Shown here piece by piece: positions 52,601 to 64,000 of a stretch of 64,000 nt of DNA. The notes below the pieces were generated by a model. That model saw only the letters and a list, made by a program, of their open reading frames with translations. It ran no database searches and was not told the DNA's origin. The translations under genes and the position numbers were made by a program. Location: the NCBI RefSeq assembly GCF_041260155.1, contig NC_091942.1, positions 10,123,001-10,187,000 on the forward strand, in the 5' to 3' direction. This stretch comes from Ptychodera flava (taxonomy: Eukaryota; Hemichordata; Enteropneusta; Ptychoderidae). The stretch's first letter is position 1. Each line of letters starts with the position of its first letter.

Positions 52601-55600
52601 GGGCGCCTAGATCCTGTGTAAAATGTGAGTCGGACTGAATTTGCATGTGTGAACACTTAACACGAGACCTGGTCCAAGTTGACACACTGTCACAGTTGAT
52701 TTTGGCAAGGCCTTGCTCTGCACTGGTTCATTCTCCACCACTGACAGAACTCAATTCTGTCAGCTACACTCAGTCATGACAATTTGAAGTCGTTTTAGAT
52801 GGTAAAAATGGCAATTGGTGGTCTTTAGTTATTAGTCCTTCTTGTGCATAAAAACTTTTTAAAAATGCATGGAACAGTATAAACATTTTTATATCAGAGG
52901 TCTCAAGGACTGAATTTATACCACTCTATTTTTACATTGCAATCAAATCTGAATGAAAACTAAATCTGTTCCCTTGTCTGGTGCTTGTCCAGATTTATTC
53001 AGTTTGGACAAGACCCTGGTAGTCTGAACGTAATCTACAAAAAACAATTTGTCAGCAAATACTGAATATGTCAAAATCATTGTTTATGGATGGAATTTGT
53101 GTCGGTTAGATAAGTTTTGTTTATTTTGGCTTAATATTGCATTAGATATGCCTGATGCTGATCTTTAACTCCTACTCTGTATATGTATCAACAGGTACAC
53201 TGACCCTACACCATTGCAAGCAGTGTGTCTGGGTGCAGGTTCAAGGTGTGTAGCTGGTCTGGCACTGCTACCCATCACCGTGGTCAAGACCAGGTATGAG
53301 GTAAGGAAACATCTACTTCAATTTCTACATCTGTGTGGAAATATAGCAGCATTGTGTTTGTAATAATTTTCACATCTTATTTTGATGCCAACAATCAATA
53401 TTTACCTTGAAATTATGGACAAATTGTGCAAAATAGGAGGAAAAAAAGACAGCTTGAAGGCATGACCTTCAAAATCCAGTGTTCCGATTGTGGACACACT
53501 CAAGGGTGTGTTTATAGCTCTAATTTATACTAGTCTAGGGAGTCCACAAGAAACAAGGTGCATGCTACTACTCTGTAGCGCAATGTAAGCTCACAGGTTA
53601 AAGGCAGAGTCTCCCTTTAAAAGGACGTCAAGGTATGGCTGCGTTCACTGTGTAAGTGGACACCAAACAGGCAACACGCGGGACACAGCTCTAGAAAATG
53701 CCACTTTTTAGTTTTCCCCGGCCGCAAAAACACAGACAGACTGCCAAGCGGTCAGCGTGAAGTTGCTGCCGATCGAACTCTGTGGTTGTATTCAAAGTTT
53801 AACGCGACTGGAAGACATTTTTTAGGAAATTTGAGCGTTTGTGGTGGGGAATCAATGACCGTTGGCGATTTGAACCGACCGTCAATCAAAAGCTTGCATA
53901 AACTCTGTTTGCAGGATTAGCAAAATGTGACAAAAGGTTGAGATCAGTTTGTGTAATTAATGTTATAGAAATCAAACATCATACTGGCCATGTGTTTGAC
54001 TGGGAGGAGAACTCCACTAATGCGAGAACCTGGGATTGAAAAGTGCGGCTTTAAAGGCAGATGGGGTCGTCCCATCCCAAAGCAGCTTCGTATAAACAAA
54101 GGGAGGCACAAGTTTATTTGGCAAAGTCTCACAGTGATTGGATGGCTACAAACCTGGTGAACTATGAACATGCATCAAATGCTGAATTTGCTTCACATCT
54201 GCTCAACATTCATCAACAATTTCTGGATAGAGGCAATGTTTACCAAAAGAAAGTCAGGCAGCAGCAGACCAGATGAGCCACTCCGTTTAAAGCATGTCCA
54301 TACTCCCCAGCTCAGAGTACAAGGGTGCTACTGATGAAGGAAACTTTTGACCATTAAAGCCCCAGTAGCTGCGAATGTGTAATAAACGGGTCTCAAAATA
54401 TCCTCCGTTTTCCAAGAGTTTTCTTTGAATAAGACCCATTAGAAACTGAAAAAGTGTATAACACTGTCATAGATATCAAAAGCAGCACGTAAATTCATGT
54501 GTTTTGCATTCAAGTTAATGGCATCACACTTGTTTCTTTTATGATCAAGATGTGTACGTACAAGAAATACTGCATTTTTGTACTTTTCCATTGGGGCCCC
54601 ATTTCATGAGTGCAGCACGTTTTTATTATTTTATTTAACTTGTGAAAACGCGTAGGCATGGTCCAAATCAGCGAACAGTGATACTTCTATACATGTCCTT
54701 CAGTTAGCACATTTACACAAACCAAGTTTGGTTTGAACATGAAATCATGAAAATAATGCATAAAATTCACAGCTATGGGAGCTTTAAGGTTCACTGGGCC
54801 TTTGAAATTCAAATGCTCTGTAAAAAACACCACTTTTTCATCAATTTTACAAGATCCCCCACACAAGTGAAAGGTCAAACATTAACCGTTAGTAAGTATT
54901 AAAATAATTGCATGACAGATGTTACAAAAATGGCAGTGGCACTTTAAAGAGGGATGTATTAACAAAAAAGTTTCACAGATTTATACTCCGTCATTTGGTG
55001 TCATTTGTGCCAGTGCACCCTCTAAAAGCCAAACTGATGTGACTCTGACTGGATAGAGTTGGCCTTGATCTCAGGAATTATCACATTTAGAGCTTCTGCA
55101 GATGCAAAGAAAAATGCAAAAAATTCCTAAATTGGCAGACTCGAAGATATCAGAATTGTTGTCAGCTAGAGAGTACCGTATGCTGATTTGTGCACAAGAA
55201 GTCCTACACATTCATACACCATCATTTTGTATCATGTTGTCTGGTACAATTACAAACATTGATTTGAACTTGTGAACTATGGAATTGTCTTCATTCTTGC
55301 TCATGTTGTCAAACAGACAGTACAAAACTTAGTTGATGTGATAATTTGTCTTTGAGGGTTTATTCAATGATAGCTTAGAAATAGCTGTCATTTTTATTAC
55401 TGTGTTTTGCCTTTTTTAGGCTGAGTTTTTGTGACGAATTGTCACTTTGTAACTTTACACTGCAACATATGAAGTGACAGAGGTAGCTAGCAAGCATAAT
55501 CTTTCAGCAAGATTTTTAGTGAGAATCTGTTTTGAAGTTTATTCTAATGAGTAAAGTTTTTAAAAAATGAGCAACTTGTAGGTTTTCCTGTCAATTTGGG

Positions 55601-58600
55601 AAAGTGTGAGATGAATGCTGTTCATATCAGCTTGGCTTCTAAACAAAAGAGTCATACCTCTAGATGAAGTTCAGTGTTTGAGAATTTATTAGTACCAATG
55701 ATGCAATGATATAATTTATGAATTCTACTCTAGGCAAGTATGACCAGTCATTACTTTGTTGTGAGCGCTCCTCACACTGTCCTGGAATCATGCAATATTC
55801 AATTTTCCTTTCCCATCTAAACGACCTGTCTCTTTTTTTCAAATCATAGAGCGGCCGTTTCAACTACAAGGGCGTCACTGGAGCCATCAAGCACATTTAC
55901 ACTCATGAAGGTGCCAGAGGTAAGGTGTTGAAATCTGTGATTTCTTGACATCTACAAAATATGCATGTATGACAATCCCCACAAACTACATCTACAACTC
56001 AGTGAGTGTCAACATAACATGATACATGTAAATACAGGTAAGGGAGGAGGTCATTTTCAAACAGGCGGTACCTCGCGCGGATTCCGGGGTATCCCGCTCA
56101 TACGTTTACCTCGGTGATTACCGCACCTCAGGTGCCGTGAATATTCATGACGAACTCATTACCGCAGGCTGGAGTTGGGCCATTCACACCTTTATTTTAG
56201 TCCCTTTTCCTCTAATGATCGAGGTATCTCGCGGCATTAAAACGTCCGCGGTAAGTCCGCGGGAATTAAAAAGCTGGGAGGGGTGACGGCTGTGCTGCAG
56301 TTTACCATGGAGGTAGTGATTTTTTTCCTTCTTTGCGCGATACTTGGAGGGACGTGCTGGTTATTTTTAGCCGCAGACGTTCAACACTCGTCGAACGGTC
56401 TCAAATTTCAAAACAAAAGATCAAAGGTCAAAGGGTTGAAAACTTGTAGCAATTTTTACTGCCATCTATCATTTTCGCCTAGAAATTACTATCGTAACTG
56501 ATCATATATTACCCACCACATTTCACGGAAATGCTCAATCAAGTGTTAAATAAAATTTTCAATAAAATATTAACTGAAGCAAAACAATGGATTGAAGCTC
56601 TGTATTCAAGATTTTACAGAACAAGGTAGGTATGCTCCAGGTTTTAAACGTTGAGCAAACAGAAAAATGTGTTTTACAAAAATAACCTCGAAATATTTTA
56701 TTTTCTAATTGGAAATTAGTGTTTTTTACGTTGTTTGCATCGTAGTTTTCCAAGTATGATTAAGAAATTTAACATACCAGCTAGCGTGACTGCCTTGAAA
56801 TTTATTTACGGATCTGGTCGAGAGCAATTCAAATAATTTACTGATTCTATGCATAAAATTTGACAAGCTCTGCAAAATGCCGCAGTGGCAAACTGATCAA
56901 AATCATGATCGCTCATGCTGTAATGCTGCCAGCTGACTGATGTCAACAGTAGACAAACATGTTTAATACGTATGCTTTGCCTATGACAAGTATTTAACGT
57001 CAGTTTTCAGGGTAATGTCATTATTAGGGCAAAATTCGAACGCTGACATGCTCCCGATTTCTATATTTGCGGAATTTCCGAAGGTTTCAAGCAATTTAAG
57101 GGCTTTTCTGTGTCCGATCTCCCTGAACTTGCATTTGATTTCATCATGTTGAATAACGCTTCACCGTCTATGTAGTGATTTATTTTCGATGTCTTTCTGC
57201 TCCTGGTCGTTTCTGAATCCTATGTGCGTTTTTTTAGATTCCCTCGCAAATACGCTCCGATACATATTTATTCTGTCTGAAATAGTGGGCCCGAACACGG
57301 CCTTCTAGACTATCTTACGACCAAAGGAAGTGTATTGTTTGCACGCTTCCTCTCGATCAGACATAAGGCAAGCTAAATATTCTGATAACAACGGAACGGG
57401 ACTTGTTTTAGTTGATATATTACGACAAATGGTGACGAAATTTGAAGTATCAACGAAGGGTCCCGCACAACTATCGCAACATGCTGCCGACGCGTCTCAC
57501 TGAACAACAATAACTGCCCTGGCACGAACAGTTCAGACAATGCAATCGCGATATCGGTGAACCTGTTGCTATCAGTGTAGTACTTGTACCGCTATCAGCG
57601 AAAGTGTATACTGGGAATCGCTCTCGAGGTCAACCGGTAACCTTGCTTTCCCGACTACAGTCCGAATTATTCCGACGTTCACGTCGGGTATAGCTTACCA
57701 TAGGACTAACAATACGCCCACGAATAGCCGACCATTTCCGAATGAAGCCGACGTTTGTTTCGCTCAAACACGGAAGAGAAAGTCTACGTGTCTTTGGAAA
57801 ATCGGAAAGAAAGAACCGAAAACTCTCATTCATCAGATCGTACGCTGTTTGACGGACCCACGCGTCCGCTAAAAAGGGAGAGTGACGCACTGAGTGTGGA
57901 AGTCAATAAAGTTGCTTCCACACATTTGATATTTGACAAACTGTTAACGATGTTATAGGTGTGACCGGCGTTTATCCCGTTTTGAACAAAAAACAAATGA
58001 AAGTGTTACATTGTCAAACAATAAATATGCTGAAGAAGACAGGCCACCTGACAACGCCGGGGGGGGGGGGGGGGGGGGGGGGGGGGTAGTCGGCTGAACG
58101 CAAAGATGATAATCATTGTAAGGTTTCATTCATTTTTTTTCTGAGGAATGATGCTGAAGCATTCACAGTATTTTGACTGTCATGAAGGCAGTATCCAAAG
58201 ACTCGGGGCGTTTAAACAGAATGTAGGCTACAATTGATTAATTGAGACTATTCAACGTATGTCGCTTCTAAACACTGGCAATGCACTAATGCAGACTTCG
58301 TGCGTAGTATTGTAGACATCAGTGATACAAATTAGTGTTGCAGGGTTGACGAGTTCAACGCCCTCTCCGCAGTCAGTCTCACGTTCAACAGAGAAAAGTC
58401 GATTTCACATGTCCCCTGATGATGCAGTGCCTCGCGAGGCCTGTGTGTTGAACCAGAAAAAAAGACAGAGTTGAAACGACCGCCACAACGAGCCAGCATC
58501 ACCAGATGTTGAAACGGTTATAACGCGGCCCAAATTCCAGTTAAACTTACCGAATAAACGAGACAAGAACTTGTCTAATTTAAAAGCAAATGCACAAAGT

Positions 58601-61600
58601 GGGCAGGTTTTCGCGAAGCTCGACGGCAAAATCTATGAGGACACATATCCACGGTTTAATAGTTCAGCCATGTATCTGATAAGTTAAAAAAAATGACGTC
58701 GCTACCATAACAGTACAGCACTACAACATTTAATAATTACACTACCGTCAAATAACATCAGCAGATAGTCAAAATAACCAATATTTGTCGCGATATTTTC
58801 GGATCTTACGACCAACCAGAGGAGATCTGGGGTTGTCCTGTCTTGACCTCGGAATTGCAGCGGAAATATTTCCCAACCCCGATGTCGCCGTCACACGTAG
58901 TCAAAAACCGTCTGTTCGCATCTAGTCTCGTGCCAAATAAAATATGTCGCTAAGTTTCGATGAAGTTTAAGCTGCGAAATTGTCATTTTAACATTTGTTG
59001 TAGATCGCTGGCTGATCCGGATATCGGGGTTTTCTCTCTCTCTTTTTGTTGCAAGTGCAACACATCGGCATCGTGAAGCAACACACAGAGCACCTACGGT
59101 TTATTTGACGGGATCACAGAAAACTGATTACATAATTACTTCGAGTGGCATCTAAATACAACCCCGTGAATCTTTGAATAACATCGGGATGTGTAGAAAC
59201 ATAAACAGATCGAACGGGATCGGGGTCGGGAAGCTGAGTTGTCGGATCGAAGGAACGTACATTCAAAGTTCAAAGTTCGTGCATGTCTTTTTTTTTTATA
59301 CCACGTCGCACGCTCCCGATTCTGAGAAATTTTCTTGGGACCATACTTCTATCACAACATGTTCCTCACCACCCAAACAAGCTTCTGTGTTCAAATTTTT
59401 GAAAGGGAAAAAGATGCTACGATCTCGGGTGTTCAAATAAATAACCAATGTTTGTCTACCTTGTTTATAACATAATAAAGTTGGTAAGCTTATGCATTAC
59501 TAAAACCATGACGTAAAGTTTCGCACTGGGGAAAATTTTTAATGTAAGCTGTAGTTTTATTATTGCTTCAGAACTTAAATATTGTTCAACAAATAGACCT
59601 TTAGCTGTAAGAAAGAAAACATACTTACATTACCAGCATTTTTACGTCAAGTTATACCATGGTCTCTTTCTTTTCAACATCACGTTTCTTTGTGATCAGT
59701 GATGTCATTTTTATTTTAGAAATATGATCAACTGCCCGATGTTACAGTCGGGAAATAGTACAGTTTTAAAACTGCGTGCATCTTTCCAATCGGCGTACAC
59801 ATTATTGGTGGAACCGAAAATATTTACATTAAAGACTTCCGCATGCCCTTGGATCACCATATCTGTACATGCAATGCTACATTGTTGCAGAAGTTTTTTT
59901 TGCACATTTTTGTGTGCGTGTTTGTTGCAATTTTTCTAGGTCGCTTCGACAGACAGTACGTATTGAAAAGTCCCGAGCGCGATTTCTAATTTAAGAACGC
60001 GTTTTAGGAAGCGCCAGATGACCGTTGTAGGATCCCAGGAGGGCATGCAATCTGATTCGTTCAACAATAGACACTAATGTCACTCAACCTAAATTGCGGT
60101 CGACCTCTTCAGACCCCGTAAAAGCCATAATACTGATATGACAAGTTGAACACTGTCAGATGACCGTGTGCGAGTCCTTGCTCTTTCGCTTGACTTGTCA
60201 CACATCGGCGTTACTGTCGGCAAGATCAGAAGACTACGTCACAAGCTTTAATGACGTGCCAAACGGTGCGGTTTTCCGCGGGACAATTTATGCATGCGAA
60301 CTCATTACAGTTATGCTCAACGGAAAGTAGACGATGAGATTAAATGATACCTTACTCAATTACTAATTTACATCAGACACTTTATTTCTAAAACTACACT
60401 AGTACCTCACAATATTGCTTGCGAGCGGCAAGTTCTCAAAGACAAGAATAACAAATACCAGACCTAAATGATTCCTTAACATAACAGTCGCTTGCCTGCT
60501 TCTCTGCCGACATTTCAGCAAGAACTACAGTTGTCTTTTTGTCGCTGTGTAATTAGTATCGTGGTATAAGATTACGGCAATAAACCAGTGGAAAGAGATA
60601 AGGCACTCATGTCGGCAGAGAAGCAGGCAAGCGACTGTTATGTTAAGGAATCATTTAGGTCTGGTATTTGTTATTCTTGTCTTTGAGAACTTGCCGCTCG
60701 CAAGCAATATTGTGAGGTACTAGTGTAGTTTTAGAAATAAAGTGTCTGATGTAAATTAGTAATTGAGTAAGGTATCATTTAATCTCATCGTCTACTTTCC
60801 GTTGAGCATAACTGTAAAAGGCGCTAACTGCTTTACCTCACGTCCCGGCAGGGTAAGAGGGACACCGCGGACTCCGCGCGAGGTACCGCCTGTTTGAAAA
60901 TGACCTCCTCCCTAACAGGACAAGAATCCTGTACCTCTCTTGGGAATACAGTGGTGTAGTCTTTTCTTCACCAAAAGTGACGGTAAAATTTGTAACCGTC
61001 AATGAAATTCAAAGGCTGTCTGCAATGTTTTATTTACAGTGGGAAGAAGACTTTGAGATGAGTACCGTAACTGTCTTGGGAAAGGGAAAGAGCTGAATAA
61101 TAACGCAAGATGCCGTAAATAACTTAGACAGGCTGTGTTTTTCCATTGTATACCATCATACTAAACAGAGCCATTTAGTCATGACTGTTATGACTATTCA
61201 TGTTGTAGTAAAAAAAAGTCTCTAATCTGTTGACACAATCCACAGGATACTGAAAAACCTGCCGATGCAATACATACCACACATGACATGAAGGATACCC
61301 TGTGTGCTTGATTTTGTACAGGTATTCAATTATTAACACGAAAAGGCAGCAGGTTTGTAGCTCAATGTCATACAATACCATTTTGTACATTGACAGGTCT
61401 CTACAGTGGAATGACAGCCACTCTGTTGAGAGATGTACCGTTTTCAGGCCTCTATCTTATGTTTTATCTCCAGACGAAAAAGCTTGTCACTCCAGGTAAC
61501 AGCAAAATGTGTCTTTCTTTCAAATTGTGATGTTTTACCCATACAGTGTGTCCCCGTGTGAGTCCATAGTTCACATATGGTTCCCGTGAACCCTCAAGAA

Positions 61601-63625
61601 TCCAGGGGTAGATGGATCAATCCATGTGTGCCACTTTCTTCATTTCAAAAGTTTCACAAAAAGCGTCAGAATGTTTGTATGTAGCTTGATCTAACTGCTT
61701 TATCATTGAGTGCCTTTGTCTTGAGTTTTGCTGTGCGACTCGCAGCGATTTCGAAGCTGTTATCCAATTGGGTGGCTGAATCTTACCAATATAATGAAAA
61801 CAATACAAATAGACTCCCTAAGTGGCTGTGAATAGTGACAATCGACCAATCAGATATAACCTTGCAAACACGCTGCGAGTCAGTCTTGAGTTTTGCTGTG
61901 CAGGAAAAACAGGAATCTTAATAAGGTGTTCTCAAGAAGAAGAATACAAATGTTGCTTGAGACCATATAAGGGCATTGGTGTCGTGATAATATTACCAAC
62001 TGTCTCTGTCATATGTCAATATTTACACCTACGTACTTCCACTTGTACTGGCTGGGACCTTGATATTTTTGCACAGTATCACAAGGTGTGAATCCGACAA
62101 AAATGACCATGATATTTAGTAGGACACTAGAAAGTGTGTCCTCCCAATTTTCTGTTTCGGTTTCATCCACGCATCTCTTCATTTGGTGTCATCCAGTCCT
62201 GTTAGTTTTAAGGAATTTCTCACATATTCCAAAATTTCTTTTTTTGACTCAACAGACCAATTTTCAAATCGTGCAATTCCGTTGGTACATTTTGGCTGTG
62301 GCATTGTTGCCGGCATCTTGGCATCAGGTCTCACACAGCCAGCTGACGTCGTCAAAACCCACATGCAGCTCTACCCTTCAAAATACAGAGGAACCATCCA
62401 TGCCACCAAAGCAATCATTCAGGTAGTGAGCAAGTCTGTGTCAGGAATGGGCCATTAGATCTTGATGGGGGAGGTCAAAGTTAGAAAAGTATGTCCTTGA
62501 GGGACATCATTTGAAAGAATCATGAGACTTGTTGCCTTTACAAAATAGTATTCATGAAACAGGAAAGCAAAAAGGACAAAGTGATATGCTTCTTGCTACT
62601 TAAAAGAAATTCAAATTTTTGAAGGGAAAAAATTGTATATCCCAATATTCTGACTACCACTGTCCCCCCATGAGTGAATGGTCCTTCCTCAAAGTTGTCT
62701 AGCATTTTTCATCTCATCTTCAACTTGCAAAATTTCCTGCAGTGCCTTTGAATTACTTCGGATTCAAGCCTGTGTCGTCGAACCTTGAATAGGAGAATGC
62801 TGACAATCCAGTAGCTGAGGATAAAAGCTGATGTATTCTTATATTTTGATGAAATATTTGTCAGCATTCTGTTAGTGTTAGAATGGCTCACAATAACACT
62901 GTAATCAATTGCTATTCTGTTTCACCTGAAACTTTCAGGCTGTAGTGTTTCCTTTTGATGAATATAAGCAAAACTGAAGTCAGCTCTTCATCTTCTTCAG
63001 AGCTCCGTACCCGAGAGCCATTACATGTAAAAGATACATACACAAATTTTGTCAGTATTGCATGCACAGCAATTGTTCGACCTTGTCGTGTGAACCGTGA
63101 ATAAACATCTTTTAGTGTTCATAGTAATGCTAGCATTCATTTATTAAGCTGTATTTTGGTAGTTCTTGTGTAATTTCCAAAAGGTAAAAAATGCAGACCA
63201 AAATTTATTTTTGCATCTTAATGAGAGAATAATGTCAGCCCTTTTCTTAGTGCTTGTGCAAGAGTTTGAAAGCTGATAAATGTCAATAGTTCCCATTGAT
63301 ATGCTCAAACATTTGAAGCAATGGCAAATATGTTACCAAACTTTTCTTGCCATTTACCAGTGTTTTCAAACATTAGCAAAAAAACTGGAATCAATATTAT
63401 CATAGGGGATATGTAAATATTCACATGTCATAAAAGGCACTTTAAAGATAAGAAAATACTGCTATAGAGAAAATTAGACCCACAATTCAACAAGCATGTC
63501 TTCATTAATATTTGCCATTCCCTTGTTTCCAGATGCATGGCCCAAAGGGTCTGTTTCGAGGTATGGTGCCGAGGTGTTTGAGAAGGACCCTGATGGCTGC
63601 CATGGCGTGGACGGTCTATGAACAG
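46592..63625 (+). CDS. SLC25A38: SLC25A38, mitochondrial glycine carrier (3' end beyond window)
   Basis: SLC25 carrier of the inner mitochondrial membrane that brings glycine into the matrix for 5-aminolevulinate synthesis, the first step of heme synthesis. Exons 48081-48281, 51472-51542, 53195-53300, 55850-55919, 61397-61495, 62256-62422 and 63533-63625 join in phase into 269 residues; 46592-46609 is a tentative first exon. Three carrier repeats are seen with the matrix motifs [21 protein letters not shown] (Thr in place of the acidic residue, as in the human protein) and [12 protein letters not shown]. Ortholog-specific blocks are [47 protein letters not shown] and [15 protein letters not shown]. 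Family members have about 300 residues, so only about a dozen C-terminal residues are missing. Intron 55920-61396 carries a 4.87-kb transposon. Confidence 0.95.
48081..48281 (+). CDS. SLC25A38: SLC25A38 exon, first carrier repeat
   Basis: The acceptor is ctgttacag and the donor CCA|gtaagt; 67 codons. It encodes [32 protein letters not shown] and [10 protein letters not shown]. Confidence 0.95.
48282..51471 (+). other. SLC25A38 intron without genes
   Basis: Contains a 66-76-base direct repeat (48706-48937) and a CpG-richer block at about 49200-50110 with no recognised gene; the rest is AT-rich. Confidence 0.45.
48706..48937 (+). repeat. Direct repeat, two units about 150 bases apart
   Basis: The stretch ttatttaga...gtttacaaggtaaacaa...aatacctgtaaacaatc...gatacctgtgacattg occurs at 48706-48772 and again at 48862-48937. 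Each unit contains the palindrome gtttacaaggtaaac. Confidence 0.85.
51472..51542 (+). CDS. SLC25A38: SLC25A38 exon
   Basis: The acceptor is ttccatcag and the donor GG|gtaagt. It encodes [20 protein letters not shown], directly continuing LWRGLVP. Confidence 0.95.
53195..53300 (+). CDS. SLC25A38: SLC25A38 exon, second carrier repeat
   Basis: The acceptor is tcaacag and the donor GAG|gtaagg. It encodes [20 protein letters not shown] and [12 protein letters not shown]. Confidence 0.95.
54358..54783. mobile_element. TTAA-flanked 426-bp MITE
   Basis: Ends agccccagtagctg and cagctatgggagct are imperfect inverted repeats flanked by TTAA (54354-54357 and 54784-54787), a piggyBac-type target. No coding frame. 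Confidence 0.62.
55850..55919 (+). CDS. SLC25A38: SLC25A38 exon
   Basis: The acceptor is aatcatag and the donor AGAG|gtaagg. It encodes [20 protein letters not shown] and GARG across the junction. Confidence 0.93.
56307..56501 (+). CDS. Hypothetical short ORF with strong Kozak context inside the transposon
   Basis: ACCATGG at 56304-56310 opens a 64-codon frame beginning [20 protein letters not shown], a hydrophobic segment like a signal peptide or membrane anchor, then a polar stretch. It follows a CpG-rich leader 265 bases inside the left end of the element. No family recognised. It may be a captured host first exon or chance. Confidence 0.25.
   Translation: MEVVIFFLLCAILGGTCWLFLAADVQHSSNGLKFQNKRSKVKGLKTCSNFYCHLSFSPRNYYRN
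58059..58086 (+). repeat. Poly-G run of 28
   Basis: Uninterrupted G from 58059 to 58086. It could fold as a G-quadruplex; run length is likely unreliable in an assembly. Confidence 0.95.
60308..60814. mobile_element. TA-flanked inverted-repeat element, 507-bp copy (nested)
   Basis: Ends CAGTTATGCTCAACGG and CCGTTGAGCATAACTG lie between TA dinucleotides (60306-60307, 60815-60816). The arms 60308-60513 and 60609-60814 are 206-base near-perfect inverted copies around a 95-base centre. Same family as 15691-17096. It lies inside the 56042-60912 element and so inserted later or was carried with it. Confidence 0.88.
61397..61495 (+). CDS. SLC25A38: SLC25A38 exon
   Basis: The acceptor is attgacag and the donor CCAG|gtaaca. 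It encodes [20 protein letters not shown] followed by [12 protein letters not shown]. Confidence 0.95.
62256..62422 (+). CDS. SLC25A38: SLC25A38 exon, third carrier repeat
   Basis: The acceptor is ctcaacag and the donor CAG|gtagtg. It encodes [20 protein letters not shown], then [16 protein letters not shown]. Confidence 0.95.
62444..62688. mobile_element. GGACCATTAGATC-family MITE, 245 bp, TCA duplication
   Basis: Ends GGAATGGGCCATTAGATC and gaatggtccttcc are inverted, and TCA flanks both sides (62441-62443, 62689-62691). It begins 21 bases after an SLC25A38 exon, so it lies just beyond the splice donor. Confidence 0.72.
62692..63532 (+). other. SLC25A38 intron, no feature recognised
   Basis: AT-rich sequence between the MITE and the last visible exon; no repeat or gene recognised. 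Confidence 0.5.
63533..63625 (+). CDS. SLC25A38: SLC25A38 exon, last one inside the window
   Basis: The acceptor is gtttccag and the donor CAG|gtaagt; 31 codons. It encodes [20 protein letters not shown] and WTVYEQ. The remaining ~12 residues should lie right of the window. Confidence 0.95.
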
Positions 63626-64000
63626 GTAAGTCTATGGTGAAGAGTGTAAGATCCCATTGTATCTCTTTGATACTAATTTTCTATAACCAGGGATGCCCAT
63701 ATAGCACTTTCTGTCTGTACTGAGCCAAATCAAGTTTCAAAGTATATTTGTATAGGGCAGTCTGCATGTAAAGTTGACCAGTGTCACATTTGAAAAGCAA
63801 AACAACCACAAACCTAGAACTGGAGAACTTGTACTGTTATTTGAAAACCATTGACCGTAGCGTAAACATGGAAAATTATGTACATAGTCAAAAACATAGG
63901 CAGGTCACTTCATCCTACTGTATAGTATTCGCAATGCACGTGAAATCTATGGACAAGGGAAGACATGCTTGCCTAATTTACCATATTGTTTTGCCAGATC

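Larger units (their letters stand above)
51543..55849 (+). other. SLC25A38 introns flanking exon 53195-53300
   Basis: No gene recognised. A TTAA-flanked MITE lies at 54358-54783. A 71-codon frame at 54061-54276 has no known motif. Confidence 0.45.
56042..60912. mobile_element. 4.87-kb element with 40-bp perfect TIRs and TAA duplication (Harbinger-like)
   Basis: The first 40 bases from 56042 (starting GGGAGGAGGTCATTTTCAAA) are the exact reverse complement of the last 40 before 60912. TAA flanks both ends (56039-56041 and 60913-60915). A 3-base TAA duplication and G-rich ends fit the PIF/Harbinger superfamily. No transposase was recognised, so it is probably non-autonomous. The interior is more CpG-rich than the surrounding intron and holds a G28 run and a nested TA-flanked element. 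It sits in an SLC25A38 intron. Confidence 0.82.

Noticed and set aside
1..64000. CRISPR arrays, bacterial operons, tRNA or rRNA genes
   Set aside because: No regularly spaced direct repeats with unique spacers, no Shine-Dalgarno-linked gene runs, and no complete tRNA cloverleaf or rRNA core was seen; the DNA is clearly metazoan.

Overview
The window is AT-rich metazoan nuclear DNA: spliced genes with GT-AG introns of 0.4-7 kb, replication-type histone genes with 3' stem-loops, and a heavy load of mostly non-autonomous DNA transposons. The C-terminal RA domain kept in the ANKFN1/wide-awake homologue (reported absent from the mammalian gene) points to an invertebrate, and the overall style fits an invertebrate deuterostome such as a hemichordate or cephalochordate. 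That placement is inference; no species-diagnostic marker was seen.

Layout. (1) 694-24539, + strand: the 3' twelve coding exons of an ANKFN1 / wide awake (nmf9) homologue, 693 residues, reading-frame phases all compatible, ending in an RA domain. Ankyrin and fibronectin-III exons must lie left of the window. Its largest intron (10443-17278) holds a 4-kb foldback element and a 1.4-kb TA-flanked inverted-repeat element. (2) 24540-31800: intergenic or 3' UTR, with three copies of a TTAA-flanked MITE and no convincing gene. (3) 31803-33090: a compact divergent H2A (-) / H2B (+) pair sharing one promoter, each gene with TATA box, 3' histone stem-loop and downstream element. (4) 33450-46500: a transposon thicket with a TAA-flanked element carrying a 101-bp tandem array, a truncated Penelope-like reverse transcriptase, a 6.5-kb nested palindrome, a 90-bp-arm hairpin and a CT-rich repeat. 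(5) about 46592 to beyond 63625, + strand: SLC25A38, the mitochondrial glycine carrier, with seven firm exons, a tentative first exon and the last exon off the right edge. A 4.87-kb element with 40-bp perfect terminal repeats and TAA duplications sits in its fifth intron and itself contains a second copy of the TA-flanked inverted-repeat family.

The three host loci are not evidently related: one is a neuronal scaffold-type protein, one a chromatin gene pair expressed in S phase, one a mitochondrial carrier feeding heme synthesis. What links the window is repeat biology. The same families (GGACCATTAGATC-type, TA-flanked CAGTTATGCTC-type, TTAA-flanked MITEs, an ~85-bp dispersed family) occur in both large genes and between them, and several are organised as inverted repeats or foldbacks. 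Exon coordinates were derived by hand from splice consensus and phase continuity; homology statements are from recognised protein motifs, not from a search.
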